Shown here: piece by piece, positions 1 through 9,238 of the stretch
How the letters are laid out: every line of letters starts with the position of its first letter
How positions within the stretch are numbered: the stretch's first letter is position 1
NCBI GenBank assembly: GCA_900314635.1
Contig: OMVY01000001.1
Location: forward strand, 1 to 64,000
Source of the DNA: an uncultured Methanobrevibacter sp.
Lineage (GTDB): Archaea > Methanobacteriota > Methanobacteria > Methanobacteriales > Methanobacteriaceae
DNA length: 64,000 nucleotides
Direction of reading: 5' to 3'
Position numbers and translations under genes: made by a program
Notes under the pieces: generated by a model
Seen by the model: the letters and a program-made list of their open reading frames with translations, nothing else
Databases searched by the model: none
What the model was told of the DNA's origin: nothing

Positions 1-197
1 GAACTTTTAATGGAGTATTGGCACGTTTTGGTCTTAAATTAAGATTTTGGGATAGGAAAATGGTTTGTTAAAAAATCACTCAAATTTGTGACAGTCCCGT
101 TAATTAAATATTATATATTAGTAAATTTAAATATAAATATAATGTAAAATTATCTTGTAATTTATCACATCTTGAGAATGGAAAGAGGAGAAATTAA

Positions 198-1202
198 ATG
201 ATTCCAAAAGTAATGATAATTCTTGGAAGTGCTTCCGATAAGGAAATAGCTATTAAATCAATAAAGATATTGGAAAAACTTCAAATCCCATATAGCTTAA
301 AAGTGGCTTCTGCACATAGAACCCATGATAAGGTTAAAAGACTCGTTATGGATGCAACTAACCTAGGAGTGGAAGTCTTCATAGGGATTGCAGGTCTCGC
401 TGCTCACTTGCCTGGAGCAATAGCTGCATATACACACAGGCCAGTTATTGGAGTTCCTGTTGACGGTGCAGTTGGAGGACTTGATGCATTGTATGCATGT
501 GTGCAAATGCCTTTCCCTACAGCGGTTACAACAGTTGGAATAAACAGGGGAGACAATGCTGCAATACTTGCTGGAGAAATCATAGCAAGCTATGATAAGG
601 AAGTTGCAGAAAGAATCTCTGCATTGCGTGTAGAATATCAGGAAAAGGTAGAATCTGGTGAAAAGGAGCTTATTGAAAGTCTTGAAGGGGAACACTTCCA
701 AAAAGACTTTTTGGCTGAAGAAAATTATGAAAAGATTGATTTTGAAGAGTTAGATGACACTCCAGATGTAATGATACTTGCAGGAAGCTATTCTGATATG
801 GAAATAGCTAAAAATGTAGCTATTTTACTTGAAAGAATGCAAATTGAATATAAATTAGATTACATTTCTCCAATCAGACATGCAAAAGACTTTGAATCCT
901 ATATGAGCAAAAGAAACAATGCTAAATTATTCATTGCCATAAGCGGTTTGTCTGCACTTGTGGCAGGATCTGTTGTTGCATTAACTGAAAAACCTGTTAT
1001 TGGAGTGCCATGTTCCAAAAAGCTAGATGGCCAAGACGCTCTCTTGACTATGGCAAATATGCCTCCAGGAGTGCCTGTTGGAACAGTTGGAATAGACAAT
1101 GGAAGAAATGCAGCAATCGTAGCAGGAGAAATCCTTGCAATATCAAATAAGCAAATTGAAGAAAACTTAAAATGGATTAAATACAAAAATGCTGACTTAT
1201 AA
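198..1202 (+). CDS. purE: PurE, tandem-domain N5-CAIR mutase / AIR carboxylase
   Basis: This enzyme acts in de novo purine synthesis, making 4-carboxy-5-aminoimidazole ribonucleotide. The 334-residue protein is two PurE domains in a row, where a bacterial PurE is about 165 residues. Domain 1 (about 5-150) has GSASD, SAHRTH and AAHLPGA, which match the substrate-binding and His motifs of the family. Domain 2 (about 190-325) keeps AGSYSD and TVGIDNGRNAA, but SAHR has become SPIRHA and AAHLPG has become SALVAG, so it has probably lost catalysis. The start is the ATG behind a strong AGAGGAG site. It is followed 70 bases later by a UbiD-family gene on the same strand. Confidence 0.93.
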   Translation: MIPKVMIILGSASDKEIAIKSIKILEKLQIPYSLKVASAHRTHDKVKRLVMDATNLGVEVFIGIAGLAAHLPGAIAAYTHRPVIGVPVDGAVGGLDALYACVQMPFPTAVTTVGINRGDNAAILAGEIIASYDKEVAERISALRVEYQEKVESGEKELIESLEGEHFQKDFLAEENYEKIDFEELDDTPDVMILAGSYSDMEIAKNVAILLERMQIEYKLDYISPIRHAKDFESYMSKRNNAKLFIAISGLSALVAGSVVALTEKPVIGVPCSKKLDGQDALLTMANMPPGVPVGTVGIDNGRNAAIVAGEILAISNKQIEENLKWIKYKNADL

Positions 1203-1272
1203 TGAATTTAATGAAATCATATAAATTAATTAAAACAAAACACTGACTAAAATTTTGAGATGAGTGATTTTT

Positions 1273-2538
1273 ATGACTAAAGATATTATTAACGTGATTC
1301 AAATTGATGAGGAACTTGATGCGGAGTATGAAGCTGCAAAAGTACTTCGTAAATATCCTAAAGACACTGTAATGTTAAACAACATTAAAGGTTATGACAT
1401 TCCAGTAGTCTCTGGAATCTGTAATACAAGAGAAAAAATAGCCCAATCTCTTGGCTGCCAAGTTGATGAAATCCTATATAAGATAATTGATGGAATGAAC
1501 AATCCAACTCCTGTAAGCAAGTTTATAGACTTGGTGGATGAATACGATAGCAAAAGAGTGGATTTAGGCAAGATTCCAATCCTTACCCATTACAAGCGTG
1601 ACGGTGGAGCATACATTACTGCAGGTGTTGTATTTGCAAGAGACCCTGAAACAGGCATTCAAAATGCTTCTATTCACAGAATGCTGGTTCTTGACAAGAA
1701 CAAATTGGCTATCCGTATCGTGCCAAGAAACCTATACACCTATTTCCAAAAGGCAAAGGATATGGGAAAGGATTTGGATATTTCAATAGCTATTGGAATG
1801 GAACCTGCCATTCTTCTTGCATGTACCACATCAATACCAATAGATGCAGATGAGATGGAAGTGGCTAACAGATTTAAAAACGGCGAATTGGAATTATTTA
1901 CCTGTAAAAATGGAATCAATGTGCCTGAAGCTGACATAATATTTGAAGGTAAAATATTGATTGATGAAACTGCTCCTGAAGGTCCATTCGTGGATTTGAC
2001 AGACACTTATGATTATGTAAGGGAAGAACCTGTAATAAAACTCTCAAAAATGTACATCAAAAAGGAAAATCCAATGTACCATGCAATTTTGCCAGCTGGA
2101 TTTGAACATAAATTGCTTCAGGGCATGCCACAGGAACCAAGAATATTCAGTGCAGTGAAAAATACTGTGCCTACTGTACAGAATGTGGTTCTCACAGAGG
2201 GAGGTTGCTGTTGGTTGCATGCAGCCGTTTCAATTAAAAAGCAAACTGAAGGTGATGGTAAAAATATCATTATGGCTGCACTTGCTGCACATCCATCATT
2301 GAAGCATGTGGTTGTAGTGGATGATGACGTGGATATCTTTGACCCACAAGACATTGAATATGCAATAGCAACACGTGTAAAAGGTGATGATGATATAATC
2401 ATTGTGCCTAAAGCAAGAGGTTCTTCATTAGATCCTAAAGCTTCTGAAATTGATGGAACAACCACTAAAGTAGGTGTAGATGCTACTAAATCAATTTTAG
2501 AGCCTGAAAAATTTGAGAGAGTTAGCTTTAGTGAATAA
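1273..2538 (+). CDS. UbiD-family decarboxylase, probable anhydromevalonate phosphate decarboxylase
   Basis: This is a 421-residue prenylated-FMN-dependent decarboxylase of the UbiD family. Visible family signatures are RDPETG and NASIHRM near residues 120-140, the [13 protein letters not shown] segment near 240, and a C-terminal DDDVDIFD segment. Its length fits the archaeal UbiD homologues shown to decarboxylate trans-anhydromevalonate 5-phosphate in the archaeal mevalonate pathway, which is my preferred role; another substrate cannot be excluded. An in-frame GTG at 1264 lies inside GAGTGATTTTTATG, which reads as the ribosome site for the ATG at 1273, so I start at the ATG. Confidence 0.85.
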   Translation: MTKDIINVIQIDEELDAEYEAAKVLRKYPKDTVMLNNIKGYDIPVVSGICNTREKIAQSLGCQVDEILYKIIDGMNNPTPVSKFIDLVDEYDSKRVDLGKIPILTHYKRDGGAYITAGVVFARDPETGIQNASIHRMLVLDKNKLAIRIVPRNLYTYFQKAKDMGKDLDISIAIGMEPAILLACTTSIPIDADEMEVANRFKNGELELFTCKNGINVPEADIIFEGKILIDETAPEGPFVDLTDTYDYVREEPVIKLSKMYIKKENPMYHAILPAGFEHKLLQGMPQEPRIFSAVKNTVPTVQNVVLTEGGCCWLHAAVSIKKQTEGDGKNIIMAALAAHPSLKHVVVVDDDVDIFDPQDIEYAIATRVKGDDDIIIVPKARGSSLDPKASEIDGTTTKVGVDATKSILEPEKFERVSFSE

Positions 2539-2577
2539 AGATGAAATAAATATTATTGATATTTTTTAGGTGATTTT

Positions 2578-3549
2578 ATGGATAATGTGGGTATTATAGG
2601 AGCAGGAAGCCTAGGGACAGCTTTAGCTCAAATAGTAGCTCAAAATGCAGATAATGTATTTCTTTTTCTTAGAAGGGAAGAATTGGCCGATACAATTAAT
2701 TCAACCGGCATTAATAACGAATACTATCCCAATGTCAAATTGGAAAAAAATATAATTGCTACTGTCGATTATAATGATTTGAAAGGATGTAAAATAATAT
2801 TTTTATCCATTCCTTCATCTGCATTTAGAACAACATTGTCTGAAATAAGAGATTATATAGATGAAGATGCAATTCTTGTCTCTACCGCAAAAGGTATTGA
2901 ATATCCCTCATTGAAAACTATGGGAAACTTAATTGAAGAATACTTTAACGATGAATATGTTTCATTATCTGGACCTAACTTTGCATCAGAAATTGTTTTA
3001 AATCTTGCAACTGTTTCTAACATCGCATCAAAAAACAAAGAAAATGCAATGAAAGTAAAAGAGGTTTTGTCAACCCCACAATTTAAAGTAAAGATTTTAG
3101 ACGATGTTATTGGTCTTGAAATATGCGGGGTTATAAAAAATATCAATGCAATAGCTAATGGAATATGTGAAGGAATGAACATTAATGAAAATGCAAGATA
3201 TGCTGTTTTGACAAAAGGATTTGAAGAAACTAGAAAAATAATTGAAAGTGTTGGAGGAAATCCTTCTACATCTGGAGAGTACTGTGGATTTGGAGATCTT
3301 GTGCTTACTTCTACTTCTAGTGAAAGCAGAAACCATACACTTGGAATGTTATATGGGCAAAGGATAATTGTTGATGAAAAGGCAAGTGGAATTGTATTTG
3401 AAGGGAAAAACTCAATTATGGCCATAAAAGACATTTGTAAAAAAACTAATACAAAAAGCGTGATAGTTGACTTTGTATATGATATAATTGTTAATCAAAT
3501 CCCTCCTAAAATAGCTTTCAAGGATTTATGGGAGAATATTGAGAATTAA
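2578..3549 (+). CDS. gpsA: NAD(P)-dependent sn-glycerol-3-phosphate dehydrogenase (GpsA type)
   Basis: The enzyme reduces dihydroxyacetone phosphate to sn-glycerol 3-phosphate. The 323-residue protein has an N-terminal Rossmann motif (GAGSLGTALA, about 8-17), the GPNFA variant of the family GPSFA motif near 138, the catalytic-lysine segment GVIKNINAIANGICEGM near 182-198, NARYAVLTKGFEE, and GFGDLVLTSTSSESRN. All functional segments look intact. Archaeal membrane lipids use sn-glycerol 1-phosphate, so this bacterial-type enzyme is better explained as the precursor supply for the next gene, a CDP-glycerol-type cytidylyltransferase. It starts behind TAGGTGATTTT and appears to head the polymer cluster. 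Confidence 0.88.
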   Translation: MDNVGIIGAGSLGTALAQIVAQNADNVFLFLRREELADTINSTGINNEYYPNVKLEKNIIATVDYNDLKGCKIIFLSIPSSAFRTTLSEIRDYIDEDAILVSTAKGIEYPSLKTMGNLIEEYFNDEYVSLSGPNFASEIVLNLATVSNIASKNKENAMKVKEVLSTPQFKVKILDDVIGLEICGVIKNINAIANGICEGMNINENARYAVLTKGFEETRKIIESVGGNPSTSGEYCGFGDLVLTSTSSESRNHTLGMLYGQRIIVDEKASGIVFEGKNSIMAIKDICKKTNTKSVIVDFVYDIIVNQIPPKIAFKDLWENIEN

Positions 3550-3625
3550 AATCAACGGACTTGCATTGAATTGAAAAAATGAAAATGAGGCTTACTATCA
3601 ATCATTTACTAAAAGAGGTTTTACT

Positions 3626-4939
3626 ATGAAAAAAATTATTACCTATGGTACATTCGACATGTTTCACCAAGGACATTATAATATTTTGAAAAGAGCAAAA
3701 GATTATGGAGATTATCTAATTGTTGGTGTCACTGGAGAAAACTATGATATTGGAAGAGGAAAACTAAGCGTTCATGATACTCTTGCAACAAGAATTGAAA
3801 ATGTAAAAAATACCGGATTGGTAGACGAAATCATAGTTGAAGAATATCTTGGACAGAAAATTGGAGACATCATCAAATATGACATAGATTCTTTTGTAAT
3901 AGGAGATGATTGGGTTGGTAAATTCGATCATTTGTCTAGATATTGCAATATGGTCTATTTAGAAAGAACAAAAGGCATTTCAAGTACAAAACTTAGAGAA
4001 GAAACATTTGAAAAATATGACATAGGTATAATCACTGATGAAATAGATGATAATGAATTAGTGAAAGAAGCAAAATTGGTAAATGGATTTGAAGTGAAAA
4101 ATGTTTATTGTGACAGTGAAAAGACCTTGAACGGTTTCCAGGAAAAGTATAACGTTGAAAATGTTTTTGATGATTATGGTAAAATGATTGAAGCCTCAGA
4201 TATTGTTTTCGTTCGTTGCAGCATTGAAAAAAGATTCAATTATATTCGCCAAGCATTAGAATCCGGAAAACATGTTATTTATGACTCCCCTGCAACATTT
4301 AAATCTAGTGAATTAGAGGAATTGCTAGATTTATCAAAAGAAAAAAACGTTATCCTAATGGAAAACATAAAAATGGTTCATATTTATGTATTTAATCAAT
4401 TATTGTGGATGACACAAGGGGGATTGATTGGAGATATCTTGAGTTTCAATTGTTCCATTTCAAAAAATGATGAAAGCCGTTCCAACTTATTCTATGATTT
4501 AAGTGCATTAAGTCTACTTCCTATGTTAAAAATCATGGGTCAAAACTATGAAAAAGCTGATTTCAAAGTTACAAAAGATGGTGAAGAAATTGAATTTGCT
4601 TCAATGAACTTTGTATACCCAAATGGAAGAGCTGTAATTAATGTAGGAAATGTAGTCCGTGTAGATAACCAATTAGAAATTATTGGAACAAAAGGAACTA
4701 TCCGTATGAGAGGAAATTGGTGGAGAAGTAAAAACTTCAGTCTTCACAAGCCTGGAGAAATCGATGCGGAATTATATAATACAAACTTTGAAGGAAACGG
4801 ATTTAAATATTTGATTAAAGCAATGTCAACTATGTTAAAAAATAATAGTATTGATTCAATGGGTGTATTTGAAGACGAATCCTTAAAAATTGTTGAAATT
4901 TTAGAACAGGTTAAAAAGACTGATGATAATACCTTATAA
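3626..4939 (+). CDS. TagD-like cytidylyltransferase fused to a Gfo/Idh/MocA-like domain
   Basis: This is a two-domain protein of 437 residues. Residues 1-130 are a glycerol-3-phosphate cytidylyltransferase-like domain: GTFDMFHQGH holds the HxGH-type nucleotide site and RTKGISSTKLRE is the ISSTK-type motif, so it should make CDP-glycerol or a related CDP-polyol. Residues about 145-435 resemble the Gfo/Idh/MocA oxidoreductase fold, with ALESGKHVIYDSPATFKSSE aligned to the family AGKHV-EKP segment. The usual catalytic Lys of EKP is Ser here, so this half may bind a cofactor or sugar without redox activity. It lies 76 bases after gpsA and before two LicD-like genes, which suggests one operon. Confidence 0.85.
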   Translation: MKKIITYGTFDMFHQGHYNILKRAKDYGDYLIVGVTGENYDIGRGKLSVHDTLATRIENVKNTGLVDEIIVEEYLGQKIGDIIKYDIDSFVIGDDWVGKFDHLSRYCNMVYLERTKGISSTKLREETFEKYDIGIITDEIDDNELVKEAKLVNGFEVKNVYCDSEKTLNGFQEKYNVENVFDDYGKMIEASDIVFVRCSIEKRFNYIRQALESGKHVIYDSPATFKSSELEELLDLSKEKNVILMENIKMVHIYVFNQLLWMTQGGLIGDILSFNCSISKNDESRSNLFYDLSALSLLPMLKIMGQNYEKADFKVTKDGEEIEFASMNFVYPNGRAVINVGNVVRVDNQLEIIGTKGTIRMRGNWWRSKNFSLHKPGEIDAELYNTNFEGNGFKYLIKAMSTMLKNNSIDSMGVFEDESLKIVEILEQVKKTDDNTL

Positions 4940-5085
4940 TTCCTTAAAAATTGTTGAAAAAATAAAATAACTTAAAAAAACTGATGGTAATACCTTTTAA
5001 TGAATCATTAGAATTATAAAAAATAAAGGAAATTTAAAAATTTAAATCATGACATTGATGATTGTTTAAATAGGAGAAATTATTG

Positions 5086-6726
5086 ATGAATGCTTTACAT
5101 GAAAACTTGTTTAAGCTCTTGATTGAGTTAGATGATATTTGCAGCGAAAATGATATCGATTATTGTCTAGCTGGAGGAACAGCATTAGGAGCAATTAGAA
5201 ATCAATGCTTCCTACCATGGGATGATGATATAGATTTATACATTACACGGGATAATTGGATTAAATTACGTGATTTGGTTAGTGAAAATCCAGAAATATT
5301 ACCTGAAAACAGAAATTTAGTATGTATAGAAAATGCTCCATATCATAGAAATCCAATTGTTCGTTATGTTGATACAACCAAAACAACAATTTATCCAGCA
5401 CAATCAATATCTGCGAAAACATGTGGTGATCAAATTGAATTCTTTATATTAGATCCAATTCCAAATCCTGAAGATGGGCAGAAAGAGCATTTGAATCAAA
5501 TGAGAGCATTTTTAGAAATTCTTTCACCTTACTTTATGGTTTGTAAAAGCCTTCCATTAGAAGAATATGCAGCCCATAGAGATTTAGTTTTAAGCTATTA
5601 CAAAAAAATTGATAAAAAAGGGTATTCAGAAGTAATGGGCAAATTATACGATGAATTATATAATTACCCTATAGAAAAAGCAGACACTCTCTGTTTACGT
5701 TGGGGTATTCGTACATTGCTTCATAAAACAAAATTTTATAGAGAAAAACGTTATGAGGAATTGGAAGGGAGGAAATTCCCAGTAGCTTATGAATTGGAAC
5801 ATGCATTAAGGACAGATTATGGGGACACTTGGATGTATATTCCGGAAGGTGAAAGAAAATTATCTCATAATCCATTAGTGGAAGACCCAAATCGTTCATT
5901 TGAAGATTTTACAAGTATTTATCTTCAATTCATCAATCAAGATAAAGTGGTTCATGCTTATGAAATGAATAAGCGCAACAATTTAAAATTGTGGATTCCT
6001 AGAAGAAAAGTTGAACTGGAAAAAGCTAGAATGAAGGGAATCATAGCGAAAAAGGAAATAGATAAAAAAATTGAATTCAATGATTATGATTTAAATCAGC
6101 TATTAAAAGATGAGGAATATGAAATATTGAATGATCTTTTTGGCAGTTATTATTCAATTCAATTAAATCAAAACTGTAGAAAATATAATTTTCTAATAGA
6201 TATTGATAAAGAGCTGATTAAAATAGCTCTCCTAAATAAAATTAAGCAAGGGCAATATTATACAGCAAGGAATATAATAAATATTCTTGAAGTGAATTTC
6301 GAACTTGATGATGATTTCAAGCATTTGAAAGAAATGTGTATATTTTGCAAAAAATTATCCATTGCAATCTATGACGATTATGATATTGATGCAATAGAAA
6401 ACTTATTGAATGATGTTGTAGAGGATTGTGAAAACCTAGTTGATACATATAGAGCAAGATTATGGTTAAATATTAAAAAAGCAGAAAATAATACGGATTA
6501 TGAAAAGGTTATCTCAAAAGGAAGTGAAATGCTAATAGACTATCCAAAAGATGGTGAGATAATGGCTTATATAGCTGAAGCGTATTATCATTTAGGTAAT
6601 GTGGAAAAAGCAACAGAAATCTATGATGAAGCAGTACACCATACAAGAAATGGATTTGTTTGGCAATATGCAAAACGATATGTTGGTATTGATAGAATGG
6701 CGGAGGAAGAAATTGATGTTGACTAG
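5086..6726 (+). CDS. LicD-family phosphotransferase with TPR-like C-terminus
   Basis: LicD proteins transfer a phospho-substituent such as phosphocholine from a CDP-activated donor to a surface glycan. Residues about 10-60 carry the family signature: DYCLAGGTALGAIR followed by PWDDDIDLYI, with the metal-binding Asp cluster intact. The LicD region reaches about residue 270. After that come helical segments, and about 470-535 looks like tetratricopeptide repeats (AYIAEAYYHLGNVEKATEIY). The ATG at 5086 is preferred over an in-frame TTG at 5083 because of the AGGAG nine to ten bases upstream. Its 3' end overlaps the next gene by 11 bases. The natural donor is unknown; CDP-glycerol is a reasonable guess from context. 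Confidence 0.85.
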   Translation: MNALHENLFKLLIELDDICSENDIDYCLAGGTALGAIRNQCFLPWDDDIDLYITRDNWIKLRDLVSENPEILPENRNLVCIENAPYHRNPIVRYVDTTKTTIYPAQSISAKTCGDQIEFFILDPIPNPEDGQKEHLNQMRAFLEILSPYFMVCKSLPLEEYAAHRDLVLSYYKKIDKKGYSEVMGKLYDELYNYPIEKADTLCLRWGIRTLLHKTKFYREKRYEELEGRKFPVAYELEHALRTDYGDTWMYIPEGERKLSHNPLVEDPNRSFEDFTSIYLQFINQDKVVHAYEMNKRNNLKLWIPRRKVELEKARMKGIIAKKEIDKKIEFNDYDLNQLLKDEEYEILNDLFGSYYSIQLNQNCRKYNFLIDIDKELIKIALLNKIKQGQYYTARNIINILEVNFELDDDFKHLKEMCIFCKKLSIAIYDDYDIDAIENLLNDVVEDCENLVDTYRARLWLNIKKAENNTDYEKVISKGSEMLIDYPKDGEIMAYIAEAYYHLGNVEKATEIYDEAVHHTRNGFVWQYAKRYVGIDRMAEEEIDVD

Positions 6727-7891
6727 ACGAGAGATACAAATCAAATTACTTCGTAAACTCAATGAACTTTGTGAAAAAGCGGATGTTAAATATGTATTGC
6801 ACGGTCATGGAGCGTTTCTAGCATATTTTGGAGAGCCAATTGAAAATTTAGCATCATTAGAAGTGATGATGTGTCAAGGAGATGCTGAAAAAGTAGCTGA
6901 TTTGCTGGATGATGATGATTTCTATTTTGAAGATTTCAGAACAAATCCTAAGTTTGACAAACACTTTATGATGTTAGGATATAAAGACTCATTAGACTTG
7001 AAAGGAAAAGAAGTTGATTTTAGAAAGTCCAGACATATTGAAAACAATTGTATTCATATCAATATTCGTTTTATAGAACATCCCGCTCGAAAAGGAACCG
7101 GTAAAAAACTGAAATTTAAACGTAGATTATGGAAACTCAGATATTTGGATTTGGAAACAAATCACCTATGGTATTTGAACTACAGCAAAAAAGCGTTGAA
7201 TGGATTTTATCATATTACCGGAAACAAACGTTCCATTAATAGAAGATATAATGTTAAAAAAGAAAATTTTTCAATTTGGACATGGGATGAAATAAAAAAT
7301 TATCCTCTTGTGAAAATGGCTGGAACAAAAGCTATAGACTCTAATTTATTTGATAAAATAATCAAAAAAGATATAGAAGGTATTCCAGCATATATTTTTG
7401 AAGATTTTAATCGTTACGCTGAATTTTATTACGGAAAAGAATGGCGTGATAAAAAATGGAAAGGACCCACAGGATTTACAAGCAGCATAATTAATTGGGA
7501 AGAATTTTCAAATGATCCTGAAATTCAAGAGTCTTTAGATAAGATGCAAATGCTTTATGAGGAAATTTATTCCAGAAGCCCAATAGCAAAAAGACATAAA
7601 ACCGTTATTAGAGACATGAAAAGGCATGTTAAACAAAGTGGACGAGTTATCCATACACGTGAAGAGTTTATCGGGCAAAAAGAAGATATCTTGAAACTAT
7701 ATGATAATAAAAACATTGAAAAATTAACCTTAATTTTAAAACCATTAATGGAAGCACAAGAACATGGAATCCGTGTAGGATATACTTTTTCAGTTGATGA
7801 AGACATTGATGAGATTCTAGATTGGTATTTGAGAGAAACTGACAGAAAAGAATTAGCTGATAAAATTAAAAAACAGAGGATTGATATTTAA
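6716..7891 (+). CDS. LicD-like protein lacking the Asp cluster
   Basis: The 391-residue protein resembles the LicD fold: it opens with a helix and then KYVLHGHGAFLAYFGEP, which parallels the glycine-rich segment of the upstream LicD. Where that protein has WDDDID, this one has ENLASLEVMM, so the metal-binding Asp residues are not visible at the expected place. It may be a non-catalytic partner or use different residues. An open frame extends upstream to 6599, but the ATG at 6716 sits behind GCGGAGGAAG, inside the 3' end of the previous gene, indicating translational coupling. Family assignment is moderately sure, activity is not. Confidence 0.7.
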   Translation: MLTRREIQIKLLRKLNELCEKADVKYVLHGHGAFLAYFGEPIENLASLEVMMCQGDAEKVADLLDDDDFYFEDFRTNPKFDKHFMMLGYKDSLDLKGKEVDFRKSRHIENNCIHINIRFIEHPARKGTGKKLKFKRRLWKLRYLDLETNHLWYLNYSKKALNGFYHITGNKRSINRRYNVKKENFSIWTWDEIKNYPLVKMAGTKAIDSNLFDKIIKKDIEGIPAYIFEDFNRYAEFYYGKEWRDKKWKGPTGFTSSIINWEEFSNDPEIQESLDKMQMLYEEIYSRSPIAKRHKTVIRDMKRHVKQSGRVIHTREEFIGQKEDILKLYDNKNIEKLTLILKPLMEAQEHGIRVGYTFSVDEDIDEILDWYLRETDRKELADKIKKQRIDI

Positions 7892-8021
7892 TTTAATTAT
7901 CTGATTAACTAATTTCCTAAATTAATTAATTATTAAAATTTAATTAATTAATAGCTAAAATTGAATAGAATTAATAAATTTAATAAAATAAGCAAGGGCA
8001 TTAATCTGTAGGAGGAATTGT

Positions 8022-9083
8022 ATGTATTATATAAATAAAAATGTGGAGGATTTATTTAGAATTTTTGATCAAAATTCAAGAGATGGATATATTCGTATGG
8101 ACTTAAACGAAAATCCTGTTGGATTATCACAAGAGTTTATTGATGAAGTCCTTTCAAAAGTTACACCAGAGTTCGTTGCAAAATATCCTGAACAACTGGA
8201 ATTCACTACAAAACTAGCAGAATTCATAGGTGTTGAAATAGAAAACATTTGTTTAGTGAATGGTTCTGCTGAAGGTATTCGTTATGTTATTCAAGCATAT
8301 AGTAGACCTGGAGGAAAAGTCCTATCAGTCACCCCATCATATGCAATGTATGATGTCTACTGTGAAATGTATGGAAGAGAAAGTGTTCATGTTGAGTATG
8401 ACGAAAATTTAAATATGGATGTTGATGATATCATCAATGCAATAAGCGATGATATTGATTTGGTGATCATATTAAACCCAAATAATCCAGTTGGCGATGT
8501 CTACTCCTATGAAGAAGCAGATAGAATATTAGAAGCTTGTAAAAAACATGAATGTACCTTATTGATTGATGAAGCATATTTCTACTTCTATCCAAATTCA
8601 TTTATCAAATATGCATTGGAAAATGATCACGTATTATTAACAAGAACATTTTCAAAGGTATTTTCCTTAGCAGGTGGCCGTTTAGGATATGTTGTTGGTC
8701 AGCCAAAAGAAATAGCTACTGTACAAAAATTATGCACTCCTCATAATGTGAATGCATTTGGAATGTTATTTGCTCAATCAATTATGGAAAAAGAAGGTAT
8801 GATTGATGAATTGGTAGAAAAGCAATTAACCGGTAAACAACATTTAATTGATACCTTAATTGAAAAAGGATATACTGTAAGTGCTAAGGAAGGAAACTTT
8901 ATATTTATTAAACCCAAAAAAGTGGATGCTTCTGAAATCGTTGAAAGAATGAAAGAAGAAAAGAAAATTTTAATAAAAGTATACAAGGATGTTCCTGACT
9001 TAGGAGATTGCTTACGTGTTTCTATTGGAGAAAGTGAGGTTATGGACATATTCATTGAAGCATTAGAAGATATTGATCAATAA
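8022..9083 (+). CDS. HisC-like PLP-dependent aminotransferase
   Basis: This is a class I/II, fold-type I aminotransferase of 353 residues, closest in look to histidinol-phosphate aminotransferases. RMDLNENPVG near the N-terminus, LNPNNPVGDV near 152, DEAYFYFYP near 186, the PLP-lysine segment TRTFSKVFSLAGGRLGY near 206-222 and the C-terminal RVSIGESE with its carboxylate-binding Arg are all present. No histidine genes adjoin it; it sits in the polymer cluster behind its own AGGAGG site. A role in making an amino-substituted building block is more likely than histidine synthesis, but the substrate cannot be read from sequence. Confidence 0.82.
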   Translation: MYYINKNVEDLFRIFDQNSRDGYIRMDLNENPVGLSQEFIDEVLSKVTPEFVAKYPEQLEFTTKLAEFIGVEIENICLVNGSAEGIRYVIQAYSRPGGKVLSVTPSYAMYDVYCEMYGRESVHVEYDENLNMDVDDIINAISDDIDLVIILNPNNPVGDVYSYEEADRILEACKKHECTLLIDEAYFYFYPNSFIKYALENDHVLLTRTFSKVFSLAGGRLGYVVGQPKEIATVQKLCTPHNVNAFGMLFAQSIMEKEGMIDELVEKQLTGKQHLIDTLIEKGYTVSAKEGNFIFIKPKKVDASEIVERMKEEKKILIKVYKDVPDLGDCLRVSIGESEVMDIFIEALEDIDQ

Positions 9084-9238
9084 AAATATATAATTTAATT
9101 TACAATTCTATTTAGAAAATACAAGAATGTTTACGATTCAAATTAAAAATAATTAATGTTTAATATTCAATTAAAACTAAGTGAATTATCAAATTATTTT
9201 CTGTTAAATTAAAAAAAGGGATAAAAGGAATGATTTAA

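Noticed and set aside
3-71. Open stretch reading NGVLARFGLKLRFWD and on to a stop at the left edge
   Set aside because: It could be the last 22 codons of a gene beginning outside the window, but without the rest I cannot support a call.
6599-6715. Longer start for the second LicD-like gene
   Set aside because: The extra 39 residues overlap the TPR-like end of the previous gene in another frame, and GGAGGAAG marks the ATG at 6716.
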